From Strigops habroptila (Eukaryota > Chordata > Aves > Psittaciformes > Psittacidae), in contig NC_044284.2 in the NCBI RefSeq assembly GCF_004027225.2, forward strand, positions 44,440,420 to 44,504,419: 64,000 bases of DNA, written 5' to 3'. Shown here piece by piece: positions 1 through 14,200 of this stretch. Positions within the stretch are counted from its first letter, which is position 1; the number at the start of each line of letters is the position of its first letter. The position numbers and the translations under genes were made by a program. Below the pieces are notes generated by a model that was not told the DNA's origin, did no database searches, and saw only the letters and a program-made list of their open reading frames with translations.

Positions 1-229
1 CTCCACCAGTTCCCTGGGCAGCCTGTTCCAATGCCTGATCACTCTCTCTGTGAAGAAATTTTTCCTAATATCCAATATAAACCTCCCCTGGCACAGCTTG
101 AGGCTGTTACCTCTTGTCCTATCACTTGTTACTTGGGAGAAGAGATCGACCCCCATCTCATTCCATCCTCCTTTCAGGTAGTTGTAGAGAGTGTAGTGAG
201 CTTTCTCTTCTCCAGATTAAACAAAACCT
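1..229 (-). repeat. CR1 LINE 3'-region fragment
   Basis: The sequence reads as the reverse complement of the end of CR1 ORF2 and the 3' UTR. It shares the characteristic phrases on repair of the second half of the element (for example CAGCCTGTTCCAATGC and CTTCTCCAG) with the long copy at 58,900-59,180. The 5' side of the element is truncated near 229, and the 3' end lies beyond the left edge. Wording such as GAAGAAATTTTTCCTAATAT suggests a different CR1 subfamily from the long copy. It sits in an intron of ATF6. Confidence 0.8.
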
Positions 230-1966
230 GAATTTAATCAAATTGGAAAGTTGTACTTACACAAACCATTAGCTGGAACTTTAATCAGTCATTTTAGTTT
301 TTTCCCACTTTAATAACATACTGTCTGTTCACAGTATTTGTGGCAAAAACACTGATCAGGCTATGCCTCCCAAGCTGTCTTCTGCTGACCCAGATTTTAA
401 ACTATGGTGGCTAATTTAGATTATTTTGGTATGTTTCTAAAATATACATAACTATGCACCCAAAACAAGGCACAAATCTATCATCAAGTGATTTTCTTGA
501 GCAGCAGTAATAGTAGACTGTCATTATCTCCTCTTCCACTGCTAATACAGTCCTGTCGTAACCAAAAGACTGCAGCTGCCAAGCCAGTTGCTCTTCAACA
601 GGATTGGGGGTGTAAGTCCTGGGCGATCAAGAGCAGGCAGCTCTAACTTATGTATCCTCTTTAGCAGATCTGTGCAAGTGAGGAACCAGATCATATCCTT
701 CACACACAGGAAACAAAAACTGGAGCTAATTTGAGCTTGATGACTCACTCTTAAAAACACGTAGGCCCACCAAACCGCCCCTGAGATTCAGCACTGAAGT
801 TTTACTGTGATAAAAGGCATCGCACCCACGCATTGCTCAGTACAACACATCCTGAAAACTGAAACAGGTCCCACAGATCCGTTTGCTCGCCCACACTCCA
901 GAAGATACAGCTAGACCTAAAAACCAGCCTTTTATAACCCTAAGACCATCCAGAAAAATGTTCCAAAACACTTGGAAACCACTGGGCCTTTACAAAGCCC
1001 TCCTGGTCTGTGGAACAAATCTAACACTAGTCCCAGATTCCAAGTGATACTAGTAGATTACAGGTATTACACCATACCTACCTTGGAGTATCTCAAGGTA
1101 ACCACAATGGACTGCTCCATGAAAGGAAGGAGAGAACTTAAGATCCAAAACCAGGTGCAAAGCATCATATTAAACTGTATATCCAAAACAGTGATGCTGT
1201 GTCCGGCCATTTGTTGAGAAATAAGTCTTTTTTTGGTTTAAGTTTGAAGGGCATTCTGTTATGCATCACAGAGCACTAGGATATTGCACATATGGTTGTT
1301 TTAAGAAGGAATGGGGTTGTCAACACAGTACTTTATGCACCAAGAAACACCATATTAATAGTGCTAAACTTAGAAACAGGAAAATAATTGGAGAGTCCCA
1401 GTTTGATATCTGGAGCCATAAAAACACACCTTGCAGAAAGTCTCATCAAAATCACCTCTGAAGAAAGCTAGAGAAAGTATAGAGAGCTGAGGGGTTTTAA
1501 TGATTTTCTTTGAAATCATCTTAATTTTTATCTTCCTCCTCTGCTTTGACTACACTGCAATACTTTTCAATTCATCAACTTTCTTTTGGAATCCAGGACC
1601 AACATGACAATGTTGGTATCATCAGTGCTACAAAGATAAATCTAAATCCTGCTAACGTCCTCCCGTTCATGGATTCAGGTCACCAATAAGAGTGTTCTAG
1701 AAGGTAAAGGTCACTCAGTTTTCAGTCACTGCAATGGTATTAAAAATTAAACACCTTGCCTGTATTCTCCATAGGGGTAGTATCAATGACAGAACTGAAT
1801 AAACAGCACCTTTCCTATGTGCCTGGCCCAAGCACTGCAGGAAGGACATAGGATGCTGGCAGGCAAGCTGAGTGCAAGCCAGCAGGGCATCAGGAGCACA
1901 ACTGCACAGTGGGCTGCATTACAGTCAGAGCCCGAAGCACAGAATGTACTAGAAGAGACAGGAGAA

Positions 1967-2195
1967 AGAGGGAACTGGGCTTGTTCAGCCTGGAGAAGAG
2001 GAGCTTAGGGGACTCTTATTACAATCCTCAGCTTCCTAATGGAGATTGAGATAATGGAGATGGAGACAGTCTCTTCTAACAGAGACAAACAGTAAACCTG
2101 AAGTTAAACCTACTTTGAGTAGAAGGTTGGACCAGAGATCTCCAGAGGTCCTTTACAACCTAAATTACTCTATGATTCTATGATTTCATGGAGCA
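1967..2195 (+). repeat. CR1 LINE 3'-tail fragment
   Basis: Plus-oriented CR1 end: it starts with the ORF2 terminal phrase GGGCTTGTTCAGCCTGGAGA, runs through a degenerate 3' UTR (AGGTTGGACCAGAGATCTCC) and finishes with the typical terminal microsatellite TCTATGATTCTATGATTT. It is diverged, hence old, and 5'-truncated. Confidence 0.8.
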
Positions 2196-2288
2196 TCTAA
2201 TAGCTGATGGCTCTGGGAGGAACTTGAAGTCTGTTCTATGTTCTTAGCAGTTCCAGGACAGTCACAGCGTGCAGCTGCCATGACTCAC

Positions 2289-2496
2289 CGGTCTTGTTCT
2301 TTTAAACATCAATCGCCTGAAAAAAATCTCAACTTCCTTCCGAGCATGCAGAGCTGCATGATCTTGCAGACTGTTTCTAATAATCCAATTTGTCCTTTTT
2401 TTAAGAGTAATGCAAGCATGTACACTAAACTGCTTTACGCCATGCAGTTTGTTCACCCAGTCTTCAATTAAAACAGATATCCTTTCCTTCATCCGC
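2289..2496 (-). other. exon-like open segment in ATF6 intron, unrecognised
   Basis: On the minus strand a pyrimidine-rich acceptor (TTTTTTATTTGTACAG) precedes a 208-bp segment that stays open in the frame left by ATF6 coding exon 13 (phase 2) and ends at a strong donor (CCG before GTGAGT). The 69-residue translation is basic and does not match any part of ATF6 known to me, so it is not the missing canonical exon. It may be a chance pseudo-exon; phase agreement alone has a one-in-three chance. Confidence 0.15.
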
Positions 2497-2927
2497 CTGT
2501 ACAAATAAAAAACCTTAGCTTTTTATTACTGTTGAAGACAGTGAGAGATACCTCCCTTTTAACAGACTTTGAAACTTTCATATAAACTAATGATGTCCCA
2601 AGACAATTCTCCCTTCCCCTCCTCTTCCACCCCCCCAAAGATTCAAATTTGTTCAGGAAGGGATTCTGCAGCGTGAAGTAAAGAATTTCTTAAGGCTCAT
2701 TGGTAGAAAGACCCTAGCAGAATGGAGCTGTGATACAAGGGTCCCTTCAAGTGTAGTTTAAATCATTAGAAGCATTTATTGCTAAGGAAGAGAAATCAGC
2801 CCAATAAATGAAGCTGGCACCTGGCTTAAGAATCCTGATAAGGTGAAAACTGATACTTTTTCTACAATTTGTTGGTGACAAATTAGGTTATTAAGTAGAA
2901 AACAGTAACAAGGGTGTTCTGTCTTAC

Positions 2928-5285
2928 CTGAGGCTGGTGTCTGTGTAAGGCATGGCCATTAGCTGAGAATCTGCCTTCTTGCTGAGGGAGCTCTGAAAAG
3001 GGGCAGAGGGGCGGGCGGGGAATAGAAAGATGACACAAAGTGAAAACAATAAGCATTTTCTTGGTTTGCCACAACATACAATATGATGCACATCTGTAGC
3101 AGACAGTGAATATATAATGGGGTGCAGAGGTTGATCAGTGCCCTGCACAACAAACGTGCATTTTTCCACTAGTGAAACATGAATAACTGAAATGGCCAGC
3201 AATCAAGCTGTAACCACAAAAAACCCCAAGTGCTTTACTATAGCCAAATTTGAAGGCACACATTCAGAGACAAAGAAGGGAAGCTGGCACCACACACAAC
3301 AGCTGCACATACTCTGTCATTCGACTGCAAAATTTGCTATCACTGACCTCAGATCTGCAGAATTCTTCTGAGGTCAAATCACTTTTTACCACTGCCAAAA
3401 TATACTACCCATAACAGACTTCCTGGTGTTTGAAACAGTAGAAGCACCTAAACTTGCCCTACTTAATGTTCTACCATTCTCCTTTGGAAACCAGGGAGAA
3501 GAAACTGAAGCTTAATATTCAATACTTTTTCTCTAGAAAAGTATGGTATTTCCTGCACTGTGAAGTTCAATTCTTTTTAAAGCTGTTACTACCTCTTAAT
3601 CAAATGAAACACTTTGAAAACTCACGGTCTTAATTTCGTCCTCACTATTGGTATGCCATGCAGATGAAAGGAATTCTAAAAAATGGGAAGTATGAGCACG
3701 AATTTCATAATTGTGTAGTCTTACCAAAAACGCATCCCTCTAGCAAAAACACGAAAAAAGGAAACAGAAATATTTCAACAAAACCAATCAGCTATGTTCC
3801 TTAACAGTGAGCCAGATCAATGTGCTGTAGGTTGCACTTCTCTCTATCAACCAACTGTTTATCCTTATATGGCCTTACAGAGAAGCCATAAAAAGGCCAT
3901 TAATTTCAGTTTAGACAACGATGAACATATTTTGATGACTGTAAAAAAAAATACAAACTTCTAGACTGAATCCAAGAGCAAGAATGGAAGAACTCTGACA
4001 ACATAATAATCAACCAAACAGAGCAATTCAAAATGGGAAGTGTTGGGTACTCTAATTACAGGCACCGTTGCTACTTTTGTCTATAATGACAAGTGCGGAG
4101 AAGTAAGAGAGAATATTTTGTTATGCATCTGAAATTACCTTGTCATGCTATTGACTCACGAGTATAAACCCGCCTACCTGCGTAACCCGTGCTTTCTGCT
4201 GTTGGTTATTTGACGATCTTCTAGATCTTGTTCGTTCCACTTCATGTCTATGAACCCATCCTCGAAGTTCGTGATTCAGCCTAGAAAAACCCATGACATT
4301 AACAGTTGTTTTGAAGAACAGTGGCAGAATTGTTTAATTTTAGAAAACAGTTCAACTAGCCACTACAAGGTGCTGCAGATTACTACTCTTTTATCTTATA
4401 ATAATTTATTTTTAATACCAGAGTAAGAAAATTTAATTGTAAGATTAAATTTATGAGGGAATTCATAAGGACATATCTATGAAGTATTGGGATCAAGGAT
4501 GTTTCAACATAAAGCAGATACAGTACTTTCTTTTGCCCAATGAACAGTAATTCTGAAATGACTGGAAGAACTACTGAAATTTAAAATCAAAAGTTGATCA
4601 GTTCAAGACAAAAATATTAGTTAAGAAGGCTACAACATGGCAAATAAATTTGAGACAAAAAATGGACAAAGCAGAACAAGCAGAGCTAGGTGTTTTCAAT
4701 AAAGCACATCTGCAGTGCCAGGTTCAGTCTGCTTTCATCAGAAGCTGAAGAGTAGGAGACCATCTTTTATGTATTTCAGATGGAAAAGGCTTTTAGCTGG
4801 ACTTGATTTCCATATTATGAACATTTCCACATATGAAGTGATTTCTATTCTATTTCTACTGAGTCATGAAAAGCCTCCAGGCAATCAGAAAATTGTTATC
4901 TGGTTATTACAAATGACCAGTGTGAAAACTGAGTGAAAATTATCACCAAGACCATAAAAAGATTACAAAGATGTAAGTCCATCTCCTGTCTCTATGTAGT
5001 AGACATTGGACAGTGCAGATGCTTACAGAAACACTGGTCACATACTGGATGAACACTGTGAATGGACAATAACATCATTCACAGTTGTCTACACAGTAGC
5101 ACTCACTCAATTTATAACTAAACTCCTTATAAAAGCTTAAATGCTCAGAAAAGGCATTTGCTCACCTCAGTGACTCTGTCCGGTTAATCAGGGGCTGACA
5201 GGGGGGTGGGGGCGGTGAAATATATAACAGTGGTTCTTCTGAGACTATCATCAGTGCTTTGTTATCAGATACAGAACGATCATAC
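2928..5285 (-). CDS. ATF6: ATF6 coding exons 11-13 (luminal domain, proximal part)
   Basis: Exon 11 (5285-5166) carries [19 protein letters not shown], a proline run and an N-glycosylation sequon (NRTES), close to the human NTTES. Exon 12 (4280-4178) gives [20 protein letters not shown], nearly identical to human. Exon 13 (2992-2928) gives [16 protein letters not shown], matching human NSQLMAVQYTETTS. Phases are 1, 2 and 0/2 as required. This part of the luminal domain senses ER stress and binds BiP in the known protein. Introns between them are 885 bp and 1.2 kb of plain AT-rich sequence. Confidence 0.95.
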
Positions 5286-8200
5286 CTGGGGGGAGAAGAC
5301 ATGAAGAAACCCCTTAAAATAGTTTTTCCATGAACCTTTGACCAAATCCAGAGAATAAGCACTACCATCAGCAAACTCACAAAGGTTACAGCTGCTCCCA
5401 TGGGACCTTTGAAACAGGTGAATAACAATTTATAGCAAACATCCAATGGTCTTAGTCAATTCCCCGAAGGGGTCTGATAGCACTCAACACAGGGAAGACA
5501 GATGAGCATTAGCAGATGTTGGATCTCTTCCCAAACAGGCCAGATATTGAAATAAAAAGTAGCCTGTAAAAATATTCCTCATAATATGAAAACCGTAAGA
5601 TCTCTGCAGAGGCAACTTTCTCTTTCATTTCAGAGCTGTGCAAGATTTGCTACAGAAATACTAAATTTATTAGCCCCTAAAGCCATACAGATGTAAAGAC
5701 CATGAGCTATATGACAATGGAGCAGCCACAAACTGGATTACAACTGAGTGGAGAGGATTTACATCTCCAACAGTCTCCAGAAGCTAGCTTGGCTTTGATA
5801 AAAAGTGAAAAAGCACGTATTTCAACACAAAAATCCACAGCACTTTCAGCAACAAAAACTAATATTCCTTTCTCCTGGTTATCTGTACCTCCTTAAGGGT
5901 TAATTACTTATCACCAAATACTTATTATAAGTTCCTCTCTTGATAGGGTATGAATATAACAGCCTTAGTCCTGGTTTTGACAGAGACTTGTAGCTCCTAA
6001 ACCTCAACTTCTTTCTGAAAAATCAAGTATAAGAGCTTATGAAAACCTTATTCACATTCCCCTCCCTTTCCCAGCTTTCTCTCCATCTTTATATCTGCTT
6101 CTCCTGTTTACTACACCTAGACCTGGTAAAGGAGAATATGCAGCAAAAACAGGTTGCTTGCCAAAAACAGAAAGAAAGAGCAAAAGAAAAGGAGAAGGTA
6201 CAGGCACTAGAATATCTTCCTAAGAGAGCCACCCTACTACTAACATAAGCAGTCACACAAGTAATGGTTTGAAACATGCCATACAGGACACAAAGCCCTC
6301 ACCATGGCTACAGCCTTAAAATGCTTTTGATTTATTGCCTTCTTTCTGCATGGCAAAATACATTAGGGCTTTCTGCACATCTGTGCCTGGCTTTGTTCAA
6401 CCAGCCAAAACACTTTACTGGAAAGGGACAATCTGATAGGATAAATCTTGTAAGGGAAAAACATGAGCTGGATTAGCCAGACTTCAATCTGGAGACAATT
6501 ATATGTTCACTTGTGCACTGAATGCTAGAGATCTAGAAGCTTAAAAGCAACTGTGTAATTAAATAATGGGTAAACCTAAGGATAGACGCAGAGATTACTA
6601 AAGAAGTACAGTGTATATTCTTAATTGTGAACTTCCCCAGCCTTCTCCTGAAGAAAATAAATACTATGGCTTGAAAAGTAAGAAGAGATAGATAATATGA
6701 CAAATACCCTAACTATGTAAGTCAAAATAAAGATCAGGGGAAAAAGCAGACAGATGAAGAACTGAAAAAGGTCATTAAAATCTCCATGACATACACTTGT
6801 TTATATGCTCTCTTCCACCACACTGTCCCTAACACCATACAACACAGCCAGAAGTGTACATTTCTGAAGCTGTATGTATTGGGTAATCTTGGACATAAAA
6901 AATCACATTAATTTGAAAAGCAACCTGGTAAACTTTGTTAAACAATAAAACAGTAAAAGGGATCAGCTTTCAAAACACTGTGTTTGTAAACCCAGTTGCT
7001 GCATAAGATCAGCAATAACACTGGCCAAAAAGGTTACCAAATGGAAGGGTGGTGAGGTCTGAAAGCACAATTGCCCTCTAACACTAAAAAATATGTTAAA
7101 AGTTTTCATCTTACCTATTACTCTTCTCGGGAATGATGTCCCCAGGCATTTTCTGAGCTGTGCTGGACTCCTGGCTAGCTGAGAACTCCAGAAGATTTCT
7201 GGTTCGGTGGTTGGAACTCGCAGTGGAATCAACTCCATTGGGATCCTTTTCAAATACACTGGAAGACATAATAACCATAGTAAAACGTACCACATACATA
7301 AAGGGACTGCAAGACACTTTAATGTAAGGTGTTAAATACTCAGGTGGAAAAGTTTCTGGCTGCTGCTATGTTACAGGATAAGCCTTATGTCATAGCCAAT
7401 GTAAAAACATGATGTGTCATTATATTACTGTCATTCGAAGCATTAGTAGCAGAAAAGCAATTTTGCTCTCTTTTTCAGTTTTAATTGTTTGAAGGATTTT
7501 GATGCTTTGGTTTTCATGTTCCTCCATAAGCTTCACTTGATGAAACTGTGATCTGTTTGTAAACTAGACCTGCAGGCATAAGAAAATTACTTACATTCAA
7601 ATCACAGTACCCCTGAACTTTAACTTTCATCAGCCTCAAAGCTCAATTGACATAGTTTATATGAATACAATATGTAAGGAAAATATAGCTACCAAATTCC
7701 GTGCAGCTGCAAGCCTGGAATATTAGGCCAGGCATCTAACAAAACTATACACAAACTTATATATGTTTAATTCTACTTGGATTTAGAAACATTGGCAGGG
7801 CTGACAACCCCGTCTACACAGTGGCAGCAGGCCATGGTCCCAGATACCCTGTCTGCGCTTGCACTGAATAAAGGATCTTCCCCTGCGGGATGCTCAGTCA
7901 GCCAGCACAAGAACGTCTGTGCTGCTCTCCATGCAAACCAATATAGCTGCATTTCCATGTGAGCTGGAAAAATGACCAGGCAACTGCTATACAAGATCGA
8001 CTGCATCCTTAGTTCAGATGGGGGATTTACAAATGAAAGATCTTGAAAGCACAAAAGCAAAACTTCAATATATTCTCTCTAGAGGCTAGCTTTACTCTTT
8101 CGTAAACGTGGCTGCTTCCCGAAATATGTCTATTTACAAAATCAAACCCTAACCTTCTTAGCTAACAACAGCAGAGCATCACCAGCAGCAACACAGAGAA

Positions 8201-11200
8201 ATACAAAAATAGAACAAGACCCCAGCATGCTGATGAGATCTTTGCGATGCATGTTGACCACTGCCTACAGAGAACATTTTAATTCATGCCCCAACTCCCT
8301 TGTGTAGCAGAGCATAAACTCTGTAGGGGAAGATCTCATCTGTTACACTGCATCACCTTGCAGCAGGCAAAGAATACAAATTATAATAACAGAGAAAGGC
8401 AAGAACTAGCAAGGTCAGATTAAATACTACACAACTAAGCAGAAGGCACACAGACATAGTTGCTTAGCAATCCCCTCGCTTCTGCCAAGACACTTGTGCT
8501 CCTATTAGCAGTAACCCAGGTCTCCCCCTGAGTAACTGTTACATTCTGCAGAACTGCTGGAGCCAGGGCAATCCCAGATCCAGCCTGACATCGCTTTGAC
8601 TGCCTCCTCTCCTTCAGGTTTTAAGGCAGCAGCACAGAATCAGGGCAGCAGAAACGCTGCAGGCTCTGTTTTCACTTAGTGACAGTGGGCAGAAAGGTAC
8701 TTACAGTTTCCTTAGCATACAAATGTCTCATTGCTATTGCACAGCACGGAAAGCTGGATGGTTTATTCACAGCCTCACTGATCAGGCAACACCAGGCTTT
8801 CCAATTTTACAGAAACAGTCACCACTATCCACTATCTTTTATGAGATCATGTTTCTGCTCTTCCAATGAAAGCATCAGCACAGCTGACAGCATCTCAAGC
8901 CCAGAACCAGAGCTCGGAACTACAGCTGATGCTTAAAGGGATGCCATATGTTCCTGCTGGAAGTTGCTTATCAGTAAAATGGCCCTACTCTACCTAATTT
9001 GGAGCCATGACAGCTAAAAGTATATGGAAGTTTATTCATGAAACCAAGAATATCCATCAGAAGATCTGAAAGTTGTAGCTCTCCTGCCAACCATTTCTCC
9101 ACAGCTTGAAGTTTATCAGCCTCCAGTGTGTTGATGGACCTACTGGGTCTGGCATTTTATCTTATCCTACGTCTCTCCTTTCTTGTTCCAAATGACAGGT
9201 CAAACTAGAGAAAATTTCCTGTAATTATTTAGCTAAAGCTGACAAAAACTTAATCAGTAGAATTGTAACATATCTGCTTTTTTTCCATGATGGTTCCTCC
9301 TTCATGTTTGCTGCGTTCTGCAAAGGCAATTCTTGTTATTTCGGGTTCCAGCTTGGTGAGGCAACTAGTTTGAGGTAAAGTGCCATATGCAACACGTTGC
9401 TACTCCAGTTCACCCTGAACTCTGAACAAAAGTAGAAAAATCCAAGCCAAGTCCATCAAGGGTAAAGATAAGCACCACTCTGCAATCACAACTAATCTTC
9501 AGTTTTTGTAATTGAGCTGTTTTAGCTGTACAGCCACTCAAAACCACACACACCTCATTTTCTTATATTTGCTTTAAAAAGAAAGGAAATGTTTATTTTT
9601 ACTCTTTTCATGCTTAAAACACCTTAATCTTGCAATCAAAATTTAAATTTCACTTTTAGCAGCAGCTAAATATGGGATGTTTCAACGTGAAAGAAGATAT
9701 AGTCAGCAGCAAAAGACAAAGAAAGAGGTGAACAAAGTACATTTTGCCATCCTTACAGGCAAAAACCATGGCTCCCACTTCTGAGAACATGGGCACCAAC
9801 TTCAGGACAAAATTTATTTTGTATTATTTATGGTATTTGTTCCAATGCTCTTTCCTTTATCAGGACTGTCATTTTCCACAGAACGTTTCCTTAGAAGCAG
9901 GGCCAGCAGCAATTTCTGCCTTAAGCTACATGGGCTACATTTGCCTCCCCTTTCCCGTTGATTTTTTAGGGCCCTGAGGAGGACCAAAAGCTTCCTTCTC
10001 AAATATGTCTCAAAAAAAAAAAAAAAAAAGAAAAAAACCAAAAAACCCTTCCTTGCTCCTTTGGTTTGTGTCAGTGATCCAAAATCAAATGACCTTTCAT
10101 TTTGAATGAGGAAAAGCTCCACAACTTGCCCTGTTTCCACCTACTAGTTACTCGGGGAGTTTTGATAATTTTTCCCCCATCTGAATAGATGACATTGTTG
10201 TTCTGTGGTATCATTTCTTCCCCTTCCTTGCTCCCAAGAGAGGTCACTTGTGGAGTTTGTCTGTAAATAGGGCTCCATCTTCAGGTAACAGATAGGAGAG
10301 GACATGTAGGTAACAGGCTCTATCTTCTGACTTCTTATTCTCAAAGACCTTTCCTTGCCAAGTGGGTACATGAGGGTATGAGACAGAGTATCAGAAATAT
10401 TCCTCCTTTGACATCTCAAATTGACAAGGGGGAAAAGCATAACTTTAGTCCAAGAAATCCCTTAAGCAGCTGGGATGAAGGATGGGCCTCTCCTGCAGAC
10501 CTGTATCTGGAAACACTTGCCCACCTGAGGCATACTGAGTTTTACAAGTACAAGGCACAACAGCTACAATACAAGCTGGAACAGGAAGCATCTACAGAGC
10601 AGATCCCAACACAGTGACACTGAACATGAAGTCAATATTGAACATTTAAAAATATCTGGTAGAAGACACTTTGGAAACAGTGACAAAGAAAGGTAGATGA
10701 TCCCATTCACAGGGGAAAAAAAAAGTCTTCAGAAAAACAGTATTTTCAGCTAAGATATTAACAGCTGCTTAAAAAAAGTTTTTATATGACAGATAGCGAA
10801 AGCGTGGATAGTATTTTCATTCTGCTGGGCTACAAGATGAGAATTTGGAAAAGAAGGAACATTTTGGCATACCTATCCTGAGCAAGTCCTACTATTTGCA
10901 AGAACTGGAGTTGCTGCACCACATTAAGTCAAGAAAGACTGAAGCTGAGAAATGGCTCTACTTGACAAGACGGCCGTTGAAAGTTGGAAGGTGGAAGCTT
11001 TTCTGTTTGGCCACGCTTACACATCTGGGGCACCTATCAAGGCTTTGCAGCCTACATCTGGACATCGCAGATACCGTGAGCATTAAGGGTTTTCACAGAG
11101 CCACAAACACCCTGTCCAAGCTGGCTGAGCTATCGGCTTGTTTAAGATGCAAAACTTGATCCAAGGAAAAAAGAAAGAACCACTAAATACTTCATGCAGA

Positions 11201-14200
11201 TGTTTGTTCTAAAGTGTAGATAAATTTGATTATAGGAGGGAAAGAAAAGCAACACTCCTGTCATGGTTTCTCCAGGCATTTAACAGCACCTGATATTTTA
11301 GCTGTATTTTTACTTCTTCGGTTTGAATGTCAGTGTGATAAATGTGAAAGCAAGTCTTGCCAGGAGCCCAAACTAAATTTTATTTGTACTTCTGGCTGAA
11401 CAAACCCCCTGCACTTCAATTTTTTGAATACTGACATTTAAGTTGTACAGTAATTTGTAGACGAAAGCCAATAGTGATATCATAACAGAGCGTTTTCTGG
11501 GGATAGAACCATTTCTGAATATGAGCTGCAATGTTTCCAATGGGCTAAAGTTGACATTGCAAGAAGACACCAACCAAGGACCTTGTCCTCTTCTTAAGTG
11601 ATTCCAGACAAGGCTTCCAGAGTGCCAAACACTCTCTGGAAAGTATTTCCTGTTTCTTACTCCCGAAGAGGGCACCATCTGCTGACAGCAAGGCACTACC
11701 TTCTCCTGCCAGGCCGCTCCACAGCTACCCTGTGTGAGTGCTCGGCTAGTAAAAGGAACCTGGCCTCTTTCCTCTCCTAGGGAGGATGAGGAAAGCAACC
11801 CAAACCGGAGGGATAATCTCTGTGGATTTTTGTGCTTTTCTTTCTTTAAAAAAACAATTTATTTTTCATAAAGCTGTTAGAAAAGAAAGGAAAAAAGCAA
11901 GTATTGACACCCAGAGCATTTACTTTTGCTTAGAAAACTATATACAGTTATTTGGAAGTGGGTTGGATCTTAATGCCAAAGCTTGGGCAGGCCTGATGCA
12001 AACTGTCTCAACTGCAATGTTCATTCAGGGCAAAAACTTTGGGCATTTCACTCCCAGCCCAGCAGATGAACACGTGGACAAAAGAGTAAGTTATCAGCAA
12101 GTGCATCTGGCATTCTGCACATGCTCTGCACCAGCAGCAGCAGGACAAGGCAAATCAGCATACAGACAGGCCAAGGTACAACTCTGCCAGGATGAACATG
12201 TGGCTGTGATCAGTAAAGGAAGGAGGAAGGAATCACTTCCTGCTCCTGCAGTTGTAGTTTGCAAGAAAATCAAGGGTATTCAATTTTATTCAAGTGCCAA
12301 CCCATCAAAGAGAGGTTCTGAAAGGTCTGGAACCCGAACTTAAATCCAAATTACTCAACCCATTCTTTCCTCTCAATTTCTCTCTCTCTCTCTTTCTTCA
12401 AGGAGAAACACAATGCAAGACCAAAGGTGTGCTACAAAAGCAGTTTTCTAGCTTTGGGACATCTCCAACAAAAATGTACACTCAATTCAGTATTGAAACA
12501 TATTCTTTCAGTATCAGAAACAAAGTAAGTTTCCCCGTATTAGAAGCATTAAGAGCTACAAATGTCTTTCAGAGACAGCTTCTGCTGTTTTTGCTAAAAC
12601 ACTCAGAGGGCTGTGTATTTCCTTGGCAGCCAGAAGCAGCTGGCTAACATGGCACTGCTGTATGCCTCTTGCACTCATCTAATAATTTTCTCTTCACATT
12701 TCACCAGTTCCTCTCTACTAGTGTGTAAGAAATTAATAGCCCTTTGACTGTCATCATTTATATATGTATATATATATTTGCATACTTCAGGTATACATGA
12801 CATTTAAGTCTATTAACCTCATGAAGATATATGGAAGGCTATCAAGGCTTGCCAAAAGCAGAGAAACAATCCTGTTCTATCCTTCACTGAGTGCAAAAAA
12901 TGATTGGATGAACTGACAGTAAGAAACTCACCCTATTGTATTGCCCATCATTTGTGATTCTCTGTTCTCAGAACATCTTTCAGAGATGCTTCAAGCAGTG
13001 CAAGTTTAGACAACACTATCCAGCCTACAGCTGAAGGAAATCATGGGCCATGGGTAAAATGTTCAATGCTCACCTGCTGATGAGCTCAAATGCAAGACGA
13101 AGCATTGTCGTGACGTGTTTGAAAACACCCCAAACGTCCTCTTGAATTAGCTGTGTGGGCAAAGGAGCTAATCTTGTTACCTTAACATAGCAGCCAGTCC
13201 TGGGCCGAGGTCTCAGTCTGGTCTGGATCTCACTGCTGTGCTGCGCACACTGCTAATGCTCTCTTTTAAGGGAACTACAAAATTATTTCTTTAACCTTCT
13301 GACATTGCACCACCACAGTATCCCTAAGCTCCTGCTTGCTGTAAGGTGAATCTGATCCTTTAATCAAGGAGCCAACTTGCACAAAATCACAGCTGAATGC
13401 ACCAACTTCAGAACAATCCTGCTCTCACACACACCAATTCAAGATTGCTCAGCTTGAGTAAGGGCTCTAAACCATACTGACACCAACACAGGTATGCTCA
13501 ATAGATGGTGCTTTCAGCAGCTCAAATCACACACGCTCCAAAAGCTCAGCAGGCTACATGAGTACTGACTAGAAGACTGCAAACTAGATGGGATGCTAAT
13601 CTGGGTGCTGGTGAAAGACTTGTATTTTCCTTACTTCATCCTTTAAGAGCAGCAGATCGTGGTAGCATGCAGCTGAACAACCCTTGAGCAATTTCCTCAT
13701 TTTCAGTAAAAGATGCTTAACCTTAGCACTTTGGGATTTTTATTCGAATATTTGTGCTACCAACCCAAGAAATGAAACACACAGTTTTTCAAAAGTCAAA
13801 AATCACTGCTTCTTCATTTGTTGTCTACAACCACAGCAGACAAAGCACACTTCTCAGCTACCCAGGCTGGTGTCTTTATTTGCAGATTGCTCAGTGGATC
13901 TAAATTTTTAATAGACTATTCAGTTTCCAGGATAGTCCTGGAAAGTAAAAGAAAACCTATCAGGACACTAGAGAGGAGCTTCAATGAAGCCTCCAAAAAA
14001 AGGCCAGCAATTCTAGCGCAGCTGCTGTAGGTCAGCAGGACACGAGAGATTTTGAAGCAGCAGCTTTACTTAGCTTCATCAATCACCGCCTCAGCTTCAG
14101 AATTTTTGGTTACATCATCAAGTCTGTTTTCCAGTTTGAAAGGGTTTCCAGCCATACAGAGGTGGCCAACTTGTAAGAAAAAACCCCTCAAAATTAATTT

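Larger units (their letters stand above)
230..2927 (-). other. ATF6 intron following coding exon 13 (partial)
   Basis: AT-rich intronic sequence downstream of the last ATF6 exon in the window. It contains a plus-oriented CR1 tail (1967-2195) and an exon-like stretch at 2289-2496. I searched both strands for the next expected luminal exon of ATF6 (the part beginning like RNSGSELQVYY in human) and did not find it, so the C-terminal exons must lie left of position 1. Confidence 0.6.

Noticed and set aside
11786-12343. 185-codon open frame in ATF6 intron 9 (plus strand)
   Set aside because: Long for this AT-rich region, but no recognisable domain, promoter or splice pattern; an open stretch of this size is expected about once in a window this large.
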